This document shows, one piece after another, positions 42,799-50,660 of a stretch of DNA of 64,000 bases (position 1 is the stretch's first letter; every line of letters begins with the position of its first letter). The DNA is from Arthrobacter sp. EpRS71 (GTDB lineage: Bacteria > Actinomycetota > Actinomycetes > Actinomycetales > Micrococcaceae). Made by a program: the position numbers and the translations under genes. Location of the stretch: the NCBI RefSeq assembly GCF_001512285.1, contig NZ_LNUV01000006.1, positions 1,345,273 to 1,409,272 on the forward strand, read 5' to 3'. Below the pieces are notes generated by a model. That model searched no databases. It had not been told where the DNA came from and saw only the letters and a program-made list of their open reading frames with translations.

Positions 42799-44148
42799 TC
42801 AGCCCTTGGGGCGCATGTCGTAGATCCGGCGAAGTTTGCCGTTGGACCGCTCGAGCGAGCCGGGCTCCACCACATCTACTACGCAAGATGACCCGACGTG
42901 AATCTTGATCTGCTCGCGCAGGGTGTGCGCCGCCGTCGTGCCTGCTTCGGTGGGGACGTTCTCACGGCGTTCGATCTTCACGGTCAGTGAATCCATGCGT
43001 TTGCCCTCGGGGCGGGTGATTTCGAGCTGGAAGTGCGGGCTCAGTTCGGGGATGCGGAGGGCGATCTCCTCGATCTGTGATGGGAAGAGGTTCACGCCGC
43101 GGAGGATGATCATGTCGTCGCTGCGCCCGGTGATGCGGCCCATGCGGCGGTGCGCGGGGCGTGCGGTGCCGGGGAGCAGGCGGGTGAGGTCCTTGGTGCG
43201 GTAGCGGATGATGGGCAGCGCTTCCTTCGTCAACGATGTGAAGACGAGCTCGCCGGGTTCGCCGTCCGCCAGGACCGTGGAGTGATCGAAGGGGTCGATG
43301 ATTTCCGGGCGGAAGTGGTCTTCCCAGATGTGGCAGCCGTCCTGCGTTTCAACGGCCTCGCCGGCGACGCCCGGACCCATGACTTCGGAGAGTCCGTAGA
43401 TGTCCGAGGCCTTGATATTCATGGTGGTTTCGAGCTCGTGGCGCATTTCTTCGGTCCACGGTTCGGCGCCCAGCACCGCGTACTTGAGCGATGTGGACCT
43501 GGGGTCGATGCCCATGTGGGCCATGGCGTCGGCGATGGTGAGCAGGTACGTGGGCGTGGCAAGGATGGCGTCCGGTTTGAAGTCCTGGATGAGCTGGATC
43601 TGGCGCTCGGTCTGGCCACCTGAGATGGGGATGACAGTGCACCCGAGAGCTTCAGCGCCTGCATGGGCACCCAGTCCGCCGGTAAACAGGCCGTAGCCGT
43701 AGGCGTTGTGGACCTTCATGCCGGGGCGGACGCCGGAGGCGCGGAAGGAACGCGCTACCAAGGTTGCCCAGTTGGCGAGGTCGTTCTTGGTGTACCCCAC
43801 CACGGTGGGACGGCCGGTGGTGCCGGAGCTCGCGTGAACGCGGGCCACCTGGTCCTGCGGGACGGCGAACATGCCGAACGGGTACTCGAGCCGGAGGTCT
43901 TCCTTGGTGGTGTACGGGAACTTGCCGAGGTCGCTGAGTTCCTTCAGGTCCGAGGGGTGCACGCCGGCTTCATCGAACTTCCGCTTGTACAGTGGCACGC
44001 GATCGTAGGCGTAGGCCACGGTGTGCTGGAGGCGCGTGAGCTGCAGGGCCTCCAGTTCGTCGCGGGAGATGGTCTCTTCACGGTCCAGCACGGGGGCGGT
44101 TGCCTCGGAGGAGGAAGCTGCGGGTGCGGCCACGGTGTTCTGCGTCAT
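42799..44148 (-). CDS. paaK: Phenylacetate-CoA ligase
   Basis: A 449-residue ANL enzyme that starts phenylacetate breakdown by forming phenylacetyl-CoA. The adenylation motifs are VHASSGTTGRPTVVGYT (about 110-126), YGLSEVMGPGVAGE and RYRTKDLTRLL; the C-terminal part has GRSDDMIILRGVNLFPSQIEE. ATG 44148 is used, as the longer frame to 44250 lies inside paaI. It begins 7 nt after the paaI stop. Confidence 0.93.
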   Translation of the reverse strand: MTQNTVAAPAASSSEATAPVLDREETISRDELEALQLTRLQHTVAYAYDRVPLYKRKFDEAGVHPSDLKELSDLGKFPYTTKEDLRLEYPFGMFAVPQDQVARVHASSGTTGRPTVVGYTKNDLANWATLVARSFRASGVRPGMKVHNAYGYGLFTGGLGAHAGAEALGCTVIPISGGQTERQIQLIQDFKPDAILATPTYLLTIADAMAHMGIDPRSTSLKYAVLGAEPWTEEMRHELETTMNIKASDIYGLSEVMGPGVAGEAVETQDGCHIWEDHFRPEIIDPFDHSTVLADGEPGELVFTSLTKEALPIIRYRTKDLTRLLPGTARPAHRRMGRITGRSDDMIILRGVNLFPSQIEEIALRIPELSPHFQLEITRPEGKRMDSLTVKIERRENVPTEAGTTAAHTLREQIKIHVGSSCVVDVVEPGSLERSNGKLRRIYDMRPKG

Positions 44149-44155
44149 GGGTTTC

Positions 44156-44617
44156 CTACTTCTTGGAGATGGTGCGGCTGCGGCCACGGAACTCAGCGAT
44201 GAGTTCACCTGGCGTCTCGGGGGAGGGGGCTGCGTCGTGGGGTGCCGCATAGATCTGGATGTCGTACAGGCCGCTTCGGCCGGTGCTCGCGCGGCGGTTT
44301 GCGACGGCGGTGATCACCTGGCCTTGGAACGCGGGCTTGATGAAGTTGATGTCGACGCCGGACGCCACCGTGATGTTGGCGGCTTGCTTGGGCGTGGGGT
44401 TGGCCGGGTTGCAGGCCAGGGCGAATGCAGTGTCGCCGAAGGCGAAGATCATTCCGCCGTGGGCCATGCCGAATCCGTTGAGCATTTCCTGGCGGAGATG
44501 CATGCGGATGGTGGCGTGGCCGTCGTCGAGCTTGAGGACCTCGATGCCCATCCATTCGGACGCGTAGTCGTTTGTCAGGATGTGGTGCTGTGCACCGGAG
44601 AGGGTTGTTTCAACCAT
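44156..44617 (-). CDS. paaI: PaaI hydroxyphenylacetyl-CoA thioesterase
   Basis: A 153-residue single hot-dog-fold thioesterase. The catalytic-region motif is LNGFGMAHGGMIFAFGDTAFALACN, followed by ASGVDINFIKPAFQGQ. PaaI relieves the cell of dead-end CoA esters in the phenylacetate pathway. GGAGG lies before the ATG. It is the first gene of paaI-paaK-paaR with a TTGACA promoter and an operator just upstream. Confidence 0.9.
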   Translation of the reverse strand: MVETTLSGAQHHILTNDYASEWMGIEVLKLDDGHATIRMHLRQEMLNGFGMAHGGMIFAFGDTAFALACNPANPTPKQAANITVASGVDINFIKPAFQGQVITAVANRRASTGRSGLYDIQIYAAPHDAAPSPETPGELIAEFRGRSRTISKK

Positions 44618-44639
44618 GCGTCATTGCCTCCAGCTTTAT

Positions 44640-44684
44640 TTACCGAATGTTCATTAGGTAATCCCAGATCGCGCCACGTGTCAA
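44640..44684 (-). promoter_or_regulatory. Promoter and PaaR-type operator of paaI-paaK-paaR
   Basis: On the minus strand TTGACA (44684-44679), 17-nt spacer, then TTACCT (44661-44656). The -10 lies inside the 22-bp palindrome 44640-44661, TTACCGAATGT then TCATTAGGTAA. Confidence 0.65.
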
Positions 44685-44712
44685 GACTGGGCCATGTGTG
44701 GCCCCCACCTAG

Positions 44713-44718
44713 TAGCCT
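44713..44718 (+). promoter_or_regulatory. -10 box of leaderless GNAT gene
   Basis: TAGCCT, 7 nt before ATG 44726. Confidence 0.4.
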
Positions 44719-44725
44719 CGGAGGC

Positions 44726-45304
44726 ATGCCCGATATTGAGCTTCCCATCATCACCGATCGACTCATCCTGCGGCGCTTCGAGGCCGGGGACCTTGAACGC
44801 TTCCATGGATACCAGTCCCTCCCCGAAACAGCCCGCTTCCTTTTGCGCAACGAGCTGACCAGGACCAAGTCCATGGAGGTCCTGGGCCGGTACGCGAACT
44901 TTGAGTTCAAGCAGGAGGGAGACTGGGTGTGCCTGGCCATTGAGCGCAAGGACCACCCCGGTCTCATGGGCGAGGTAGTGCTGAAATGGCTGGAGGGGAC
45001 CGGGCAGGCTGAGTTGGGCTGGATACTGCATCCGGAGGCGCGTGGTCACGGCTTTGCAACTGAAGCCGCTGAGGCTGTGATGAAACTTGCCTTCGAGAAA
45101 CTGGCCTTCCACCGCATCGACGCCAAACTGGACGCCCTCAACGTCGGGTCTGCAGGCATTTGCAAGCGCCTTGGCATGCGGCTCGAAGCAACCCTGGTGG
45201 ACAACTGGCACTACAAGGGTCAGTGGGCCACCGAGAACATCTACGCCATGTTGGACACGGAGTGGCGCACACGGCACCACCCCTGGACGCGGACCATCAA
45301 GTGA
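44726..45304 (+). CDS. RimJ/RimL-like GNAT acetyltransferase
   Basis: A 192-residue acetyltransferase: ITDRLILRRFEAGDLERF at the start, ELGWILHPEARGHGFATEAAEAVM (acetyl-CoA-binding motif A) and NVGSAGICKRLGMRLEATLVDN. The frame is open upstream to 44021, but this is the shadow of paaI. ATG 44726 has TAGCCT 7 nt upstream. The GAGG adjoining the ATG is too close to be a normal Shine-Dalgarno. Its end overlaps the stop of the convergent GGDEF-EAL gene by 8 bp. Confidence 0.85.
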   Translation: MPDIELPIITDRLILRRFEAGDLERFHGYQSLPETARFLLRNELTRTKSMEVLGRYANFEFKQEGDWVCLAIERKDHPGLMGEVVLKWLEGTGQAELGWILHPEARGHGFATEAAEAVMKLAFEKLAFHRIDAKLDALNVGSAGICKRLGMRLEATLVDNWHYKGQWATENIYAMLDTEWRTRHHPWTRTIK

Positions 45305-46856
45305 CGGGCCAGGTCTTGTGGTGCTTCAGTTGCTCTGTCAGCTGCGCTGCGGGCAGCGGCCGGCTGAAGTAATAGCCTTGGCCGCTGGTGCAACCGATGC
45401 TCAGCAGGTAGTCCGCTTGCTCTGCGCTTTCGATTCCCTCCCAAACTGCAGCCAATCCACAAGCGCGGATCAGCTGCAGGACAGCGGCCAGAAGGGCCGG
45501 CTGTGCGGGGTCGCTGCCCAAGGCGGAAAGCAACGTCCGGTCCACCTTGACCGTGTCCACGGGCAATTGGCGCAGGTAACTGATGGAGGAGTAGCCCGTA
45601 CCGAAGTCGTCAATTTCCAAGCCCACTCCAAGGCGCCTGAGACTGTTGAGCGTGTAGCGGTCCAGGTCATTGCCTTGGATGACAGCGCTCTCGGTCAGCT
45701 CCAGGACCAGGAGCGAAGGATCCAGATCGGCTGACGTCAACGCCTCGCGGACATCTTCAATGAACTCCAGCCGCTGCAGGTCGGCCGCGGAAACGTTAAT
45801 GCGCATGCTGAAGTTGTGACCCGCCGTCAGGGGGTCGCTGCGCCATTGTTTCAACTGCTCGACGGCGGTGCGGAGCACCCAGCCGCCCAGATCGGAGATC
45901 ATCCCCGTTTCCTCGGCGATGGGGATGAACTCGTCCGGCATGACGATCCCACGGGTGGGGTGGTTCCACCGGACCAGGGCTTCCACGCCTTCAATCCCGC
46001 GGGTATCCAGCCTGATGATGGGCTGGTAATAGAGCACCAATTGGGAACCGGCGATTGCCTCTTTGAGTTCCCCCACCAGCTGATTCCGCATTTGCCGTGC
46101 CAGCAGCATGTCAGGCTCAAACACCTTGAGCTTGCCGCGCCCGTCCGCCTTGGACTCGTACATGGCGATGTCCGCTTCCATCATGATCTCTTCCGCCCGT
46201 TGGCCGGGATCGGCCATGCGCAGGCCCATGCTGACCCCGCAGCGAAGGTGTTGGCCCCCAATGTCCATGACTTCCACCACGGAGGCCAGGATTCGGCTGC
46301 CGATGGCGCTGGCCTCCATGGGCGCTACTCCTGGAAGCAGGACAGCGAACTCGTCGCCGCCCATGCGGGCCACCATGTCCTGCTCACGCACCGCGCCGCT
46401 GATACGGGTGGCCACTGTTTCCAGGACTTTGTCACCAATGGTGTGTCCTAAGGAGTCATTGATGGCTTTGAAGCCGTCCATATCCAGGAGGAGGATCGCC
46501 GGCCGTCTATTCCCTTCCACACCGTTCGCTTGGGCTTCGCTCAGGGCGGTGGCGAAAGCTGATCGGTTACTCAGGCCTGTCAGGGAATCGGTCATTGCCA
46601 TGTGCTGCATGGCCAAATGAGCTTCATTGAGCTGTTGTGTACGGGCCTGTACCCTCTGCTCCAGCTCTTCGTAGACGATCTGTAGATCTTCGGCCAGGAG
46701 GTTGGTGCCCATAATCACGGCATCAATCTCATCGCGTGCCTCGGAGACCGGGATCCTCGTGTTCAAGTCGCCCGCAGCCAACCTGACAATCCCCTCAAGG
46801 AGCAGCCCCAGCCGGGGATCGTTCGAGGAAGACGATTCTGCGTCGGACATACTCAC
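45297..46856 (-). CDS. GGDEF-EAL c-di-GMP turnover protein
   Basis: A 519-residue cytoplasmic protein. A HAMP-like or helical segment (about 15-75) leads to GGDEF (about 85-250; RMGGDEFAVLL intact) and EAL (about 260-510; VEALVRWNHP, LELTES, DDFGTGYSS and VKVDR all intact). Both synthesis and breakdown of c-di-GMP are thus possible. No membrane span is visible. The GTG start is in a GTGA overlap with the upstream TPR gene; an ATG at 46850 is the alternative. The coupling implies that the TPR protein controls or senses for this enzyme. Confidence 0.88.
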   Translation of the reverse strand: MSMSDAESSSSNDPRLGLLLEGIVRLAAGDLNTRIPVSEARDEIDAVIMGTNLLAEDLQIVYEELEQRVQARTQQLNEAHLAMQHMAMTDSLTGLSNRSAFATALSEAQANGVEGNRRPAILLLDMDGFKAINDSLGHTIGDKVLETVATRISGAVREQDMVARMGGDEFAVLLPGVAPMEASAIGSRILASVVEVMDIGGQHLRCGVSMGLRMADPGQRAEEIMMEADIAMYESKADGRGKLKVFEPDMLLARQMRNQLVGELKEAIAGSQLVLYYQPIIRLDTRGIEGVEALVRWNHPTRGIVMPDEFIPIAEETGMISDLGGWVLRTAVEQLKQWRSDPLTAGHNFSMRINVSAADLQRLEFIEDVREALTSADLDPSLLVLELTESAVIQGNDLDRYTLNSLRRLGVGLEIDDFGTGYSSISYLRQLPVDTVKVDRTLLSALGSDPAQPALLAAVLQLIRACGLAAVWEGIESAEQADYLLSIGCTSGQGYYFSRPLPAAQLTEQLKHHKTWPVT

Positions 46857-47920
46857 TCCCCGCGTGGCCTGCCCCGGCGCCCGACGTTCTGCCGAAGATG
46901 TTCGCGAACCGCTGCGCTGCGTTCCGGCAACGCCGCCTGGTCGAAAAGTTTTGCGGCTTTTTCGAAGGCACTGAGGCTTTTATCAATTCGTTGGGATGAC
47001 AGCAATGTCCGCCCATAAAGGAAATGCGCCTCGGCGGACGTTTGGGTGGCCAGAATGGAGGAACGGGCGCACAGTGGTTCCAGGATCGCCAAGGCTTCCT
47101 GCATATCACCGGCGAGGTAATTCCAATGGGCGCGGACCAAGGACATTTCCAGGTGATCCCGTTCGGATCCGCCCACAATGTCCGTAGCGAGTTCTGCTCT
47201 CTCAATGCAGCGAAGTGTGGCCGCATCGCCGAGTTTCGCCTGCAGGCGCATTTCGGCTGAGGCGCGGTTGAAGCGTGCCCACAAATCAACGTCCTTTGAC
47301 GGGGAAAGCCGTTCTGCGGCCAGATCGTGATACCGGCTCCCATCCGCTACCCGGTCCGCGAGGAAGGCGACGTTGCCGATCACCCAATACCCCTTGCCCG
47401 CGGTATCTTCATCAACGTCATCGGTAATCAAGGTTTCCAGCACAAGACATTCCCGCCATGCATCGTTCAGCAGACGGCTTTCGGCCAGTGCTGCAATAAG
47501 GGCTCGCTGGGCCAGGACCTGGACGTAGAGGAGTTCAGGGTCCGTAGCGGCGAGTTTTGCCGCGTCGGCCGCCATGGTTGCGGCTTCGGCAAGGCGCCCG
47601 AGTCCTTGGAGCCCAATAGCCACCATTGTTCCTGCCTTGGCGCCGAGCTCGGGGGAGGACGCGGTAAGACGGTGATCATTCAGGGCGATGGCATGTGCCA
47701 GGTATTCTTCGATGCTCCCTTGATCACGGAGGCATTCCGCCTGCAGGTAGCGCATGTTCCACCAGGCGGTTTCATCGCCGGCGTCGCGGGCCAGCCGGGC
47801 CGCTTCGGCAGCCAAACTGAAGGCCTCGTCAAAGTCGCGCGCTTTCCATTTGGCGCGTGCACTGAGTCCGGCAACAAGGTGGGGGGCCAGGTGTGGACTT
47901 TGCATGTGCCCATTATCCAT
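46853..47920 (-). CDS. TPR-repeat protein upstream of a c-di-GMP enzyme
   Basis: A 355-residue all-helical protein with repeated TPR-like pairs: FDEAFSLAAEAARLARDAG, LGRLAEAATMAADAAKLA, YLAGDMQEALAILEPL and IDKSLSAFEKAAKLFDQAA. There is no HTH, signal peptide or catalytic motif. A Rap- or RRNPP-like regulatory role is possible by shape, but no DNA-binding or phosphatase residues are recognisable. It overlaps the GGDEF-EAL gene by GTGA and is divergent from the 56-residue peptide gene. The promoter overlaps an inverted repeat. Confidence 0.75.
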   Translation of the reverse strand: MDNGHMQSPHLAPHLVAGLSARAKWKARDFDEAFSLAAEAARLARDAGDETAWWNMRYLQAECLRDQGSIEEYLAHAIALNDHRLTASSPELGAKAGTMVAIGLQGLGRLAEAATMAADAAKLAATDPELLYVQVLAQRALIAALAESRLLNDAWRECLVLETLITDDVDEDTAGKGYWVIGNVAFLADRVADGSRYHDLAAERLSPSKDVDLWARFNRASAEMRLQAKLGDAATLRCIERAELATDIVGGSERDHLEMSLVRAHWNYLAGDMQEALAILEPLCARSSILATQTSAEAHFLYGRTLLSSQRIDKSLSAFEKAAKLFDQAALPERSAAVREHLRQNVGRRGRPRGE

Positions 47921-47940
47921 GTCATTGCGGAAGAAAAGCT

Positions 47941-47974
47941 CGTATAGTTTGCCCCGTGACTTTATTCAAGTCAC
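47941..47974. promoter_or_regulatory. Divergent promoter region with inverted repeat
   Basis: GTGACTTTATTCAAGTCAC (47956-47974) is a perfect 7-bp inverted repeat with 5-nt spacer. It overlaps the -35 of the TPR gene: on the minus strand TTGAAT (47969-47964), 17-nt spacer, TATACG (47946-47941). The promoter of the peptide gene is less clear. Confidence 0.55.
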
Positions 47975-48012
47975 AGTCATCAAATTCGCATCAGTACGAA
48001 AGGGCATAGCGG

Positions 48013-48183
48013 ATGAAAAAATTTGCGGCAACCCTGCTCATGGCGGCGGTTCTGGCAGTAACAGGATTCGCTGCTCCGGCCAATGCCGAGCCTACGCAGG
48101 ACAGCACGGCAATCGGCTGGTGGCCGAACAGCACCACCACGGGTAAGACGAACACCACCAGCATCGGTTGGTGGCCGAACTAA
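48013..48183 (+). CDS. Small secreted peptide precursor with two IGWWPN repeats
   Basis: A 56-residue open frame read directly from the sequence. It starts MKKFAATLLMAAVLAV, a signal peptide ending in PANA (cleavage after residue 25). The mature part is 31 residues and contains T-A-IGWWPN at 33-39 and T-S-IGWWPN as the last residues, joined by a Ser/Thr/Gly/Lys linker. AAAGGG lies 8 nt before the ATG and a perfect terminator follows, so the gene is a complete unit. No family is known to me. Phr-like or double-Trp pheromones are the nearest idea, given the divergent TPR gene; a small surface or antimicrobial peptide is the alternative. Confidence 0.8.
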   Translation: MKKFAATLLMAAVLAVTGFAAPANAEPTQDSTAIGWWPNSTTTGKTNTTSIGWWPN

Positions 48184-48222
48184 ATATTGGGGGAGCGCCT
48201 CTCGAGGCCATATGAGCTAAAT

Positions 48223-48262
48223 TGATGCCCCGGGCCCTAGCCCGGGGCATCAGTTTTGTTTC
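48223..48262 (+). terminator. Terminator of the small peptide gene
   Basis: A perfect 13-bp stem, TGATGCCCCGGGC paired around CCTA, followed by GTTTTGTTT. Confidence 0.92.
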
Positions 48263-48396
48263 GTTGGATGTCGTTCATTAGTGACGGCGGCCCAAATCTT
48301 TGGGGTCCTGCATTGACACCGCTGTCATAGCGGCAGGCCTCACTTGACTACCTGCCGGCCCGTTCTTGGCTACCCGCAGGCCCATAGCTGCGTGGA

Positions 48397-50040
48397 CTAC
48401 GGCCCGCCCACCGGTAACTCCACCGACACCGTGGTTCCGGACCCCAAGATGGAGTCGAAGACCATGCGGCCCATGTGGCGGCTGATGATGTCGTTGGCGA
48501 TTGCAAGGCCCAGCCCGCTGCCGGGCACGGCTGCTGAGGTGGCGTTGGAGGCGCGGTAGAACCGGGTCAGGATGTGCGGGAGATCGTGCTCCGGTATACC
48601 CAGGCCGTTGTCTGCGATCCGGACGAGAGCTGAAGGTCCGCCGTCGTCTGAGGCCGACAATGCGCTGGTGATGCCAACGCGGCCACCCTCGGGAGTGAAC
48701 TTGATGGCGTTGGCCACGATGTTCGTGAACACCTGTTCCAGCTTTGCTTCGTCCGCGGTAACCTCAATGTCCTCAGTGGCCTCGGTGAAGGACACGGAAA
48801 CGTGGCGGGACTCTGCCTGCGGCCGGAGCGTTGCCACCACCACTTGGAGGAGTTTGTCGATATCAACCGGTTTGAGGTCCAGGTTGCTGCCGTCCTGCAT
48901 GGAGACCGTGAGCATGTCCTCAATGAGCCTGCGCAGGCGGTCCGAGTTCCGGGCGATGACTTCCAACATTTTTCTGATGCCGTCGGGAACAGGTCCCCCG
49001 GAACCGTCCTGGATCATGTCCAGGTAAGCGGTAATGGAGGTCAACGGCGTCCGCAGCTCATGGTTTACGGTGGCCAGGAAGTCTGTCTTGGCCTTGTCTA
49101 GTTGTCTCAGTTGGTGCAGGACCCGCTGTTGGGCGCTGATGAGGTGGCCTTGGATGAGTCCGTGGGCTACGTTTCCGGCTACGTGCTGCATCAAGGCGAT
49201 CTCCGGACGGGTCCAGTCGTGCCGTTCCTGCACAGTGGACAGGAGGATGATTCCCATGGCGGAAGCGCCTTCGCCTACCGGGAGCAGCACGGTGGATACA
49301 GCATTGAGCTCGCAGGACCATTCCCTCAGTGCCTTGGCGATCTGTGAGTCCGGGTCTTCCCGGTGGTCTGCCACGGCGAGGACGTCAGCGTCGGCCCACA
49401 GCCTGTTGGCGGTCTCAGAAATGGTGTTCTCGCTTTCGCCTAACCTGGCGGGCAGCAGCGGAAGGCCGGGACGGTTCCATTGAGCACGGATGCTGGGGAC
49501 CCGTTCATCGCGGAACGTAGCGAACCACACATGGTCCACGCCCAAGGCAACGCCAAAGCCTTGGACCACGTGCTCTGCGATCAGTTGCGGATCATTGGTC
49601 CGACGGATTTTCGATGAGACGTTTCGGAGGCTTTCCCGCAGCGCTTCGATCTCGCTCCGGGAGCGCGCACGTTCACGTGCACGTCCGATCAGGGTTTGAA
49701 CCCGGTGGACGAGTTCTCCGGGACGGGCCGGGATGATGACGTAGTCCGCTACGCGCCAGGACTCCACTTCTTCCAGGTCCACGGACTCCTGCTCATCCAG
49801 CAGCAGCAGCACAGGAACTCCGGGGCTGCCCAGGCCGTGGGCGAGGGCGTTCTCGGCAACCACCACTGAGGGGTGTCGTTGCTCAATCTGGGAGGTCATG
49901 GAGGCGGTGTCCGTAGCAGGAAATACCTGGAAGCCCGCGGCTTCAAGAGCGGATGTAGTGGCCGCCAAACGGTCATGGTCTGAGTCCGCCACGACAGCCG
50001 AATGCGAGGCATGCTGCTCCCCGGCAACGGTCTGGTCCAC
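48397..50040 (-). CDS. Sensor histidine kinase with degenerate receiver and GAF-like domains
   Basis: A 547-residue soluble kinase. Residues 15-120 follow a receiver fold (VVADSDHDRLAATTSALEAAG), but the usual phospho-acceptor Asp position reads VVVAENALA, so it is probably not phosphorylated. Residues 145-300 look like a GAF domain. The kinase core is intact: H-box FLATVNHELRTPLTS, N-box IVANAIKF, G1 IADNGLGIP and G2 GSGLGLAIAN. No response regulator is adjacent. GTG is the start, with GGAAGG upstream. It is divergent from the STAS-like gene. Confidence 0.87.
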   Translation of the reverse strand: MDQTVAGEQHASHSAVVADSDHDRLAATTSALEAAGFQVFPATDTASMTSQIEQRHPSVVVAENALAHGLGSPGVPVLLLLDEQESVDLEEVESWRVADYVIIPARPGELVHRVQTLIGRARERARSRSEIEALRESLRNVSSKIRRTNDPQLIAEHVVQGFGVALGVDHVWFATFRDERVPSIRAQWNRPGLPLLPARLGESENTISETANRLWADADVLAVADHREDPDSQIAKALREWSCELNAVSTVLLPVGEGASAMGIILLSTVQERHDWTRPEIALMQHVAGNVAHGLIQGHLISAQQRVLHQLRQLDKAKTDFLATVNHELRTPLTSITAYLDMIQDGSGGPVPDGIRKMLEVIARNSDRLRRLIEDMLTVSMQDGSNLDLKPVDIDKLLQVVVATLRPQAESRHVSVSFTEATEDIEVTADEAKLEQVFTNIVANAIKFTPEGGRVGITSALSASDDGGPSALVRIADNGLGIPEHDLPHILTRFYRASNATSAAVPGSGLGLAIANDIISRHMGRMVFDSILGSGTTVSVELPVGGP

Positions 50041-50257
50041 TGAGCCCCTTCCGTTCCAATGTTCGTCCGCAGTGATTGAGGATTTGGCAACACCCTATCA
50101 GCGGCGTTGGGGCCAGCGGACGCCCATGTCGAAATGGGCTTTCTAAGTCGTGGGTCACACCTTTACATTGGCTCATGGATTCGACAGCCTTGAGGGAGTG
50201 AGCGCGGGGATCCATCCTGGTTTTTCCTGCAGCTGTCTTGATTGCGCGAGGAGAATT

Positions 50258-50641
50258 GTGGACCACCCAGCTACACCGCAAGACCACCAAGAGGTGACTT
50301 TCGAGTTGGAACTCGAGGAGCCCGGGATCCTGCGCCTGACGTGGCCGCGTGGTGCCCGGATACAAGAACCGGATGCGCAGAGGGCCATGGACAAAGTCAA
50401 CGAACTCTGCGGAACGGACCGGCACCCCATGATTGTTGATATGGCCACCACGGACGATGTCACCAGGGGAGCCCGGTCAGTCTTTGCCAAACCCTGTCAG
50501 GCTTCCCGGATCGCCCTTTGGGGCTCGTCCCCGGTGGATAGGGTCATTGCCAATTTCTTCCTGGGGATCATGAAGCCGCCATGCCCTACCAAGTTCTTTA
50601 CCTCCGAAACAGAAGCGCTGGAGTGGTTGGTGGAGGTGTAG
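50258..50641 (+). CDS. STAS/SpoIIAA-like small protein
   Basis: A 127-residue soluble protein. The C-terminal part, MIVDMATTDDVTRGARSVF then RIALWGSSPVDRVIANFF and KFFTSETEALEWL, has the alternating strand-helix pattern of STAS/SpoIIAA-like (DUF7793-type) proteins. GTG 50258 has GAGGAGA just upstream; a longer frame from 50150 has no ribosome-binding site. It is divergent from the sensor kinase. A role in partner switching or signalling is possible but unproven. Confidence 0.68.
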   Translation: MDHPATPQDHQEVTFELELEEPGILRLTWPRGARIQEPDAQRAMDKVNELCGTDRHPMIVDMATTDDVTRGARSVFAKPCQASRIALWGSSPVDRVIANFFLGIMKPPCPTKFFTSETEALEWLVEV

Positions 50642-50654
50642 CGCCCCATATATT
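50627..50654 (+). promoter_or_regulatory. Promoter of leaderless methyltransferase gene
   Basis: TTGGTG (50627-50632), 16-nt spacer, TATATT (50649-50654), 6 nt before ATG 50661. It overlaps the end of the STAS-like gene. Confidence 0.5.
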
Positions 50655-50660
50655 TGGAGG

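Noticed and set aside
44021-44725. An N-terminal extension of the GNAT protein at 44726.
   Set aside because: It is the shadow of paaI and runs through its promoter and operator.
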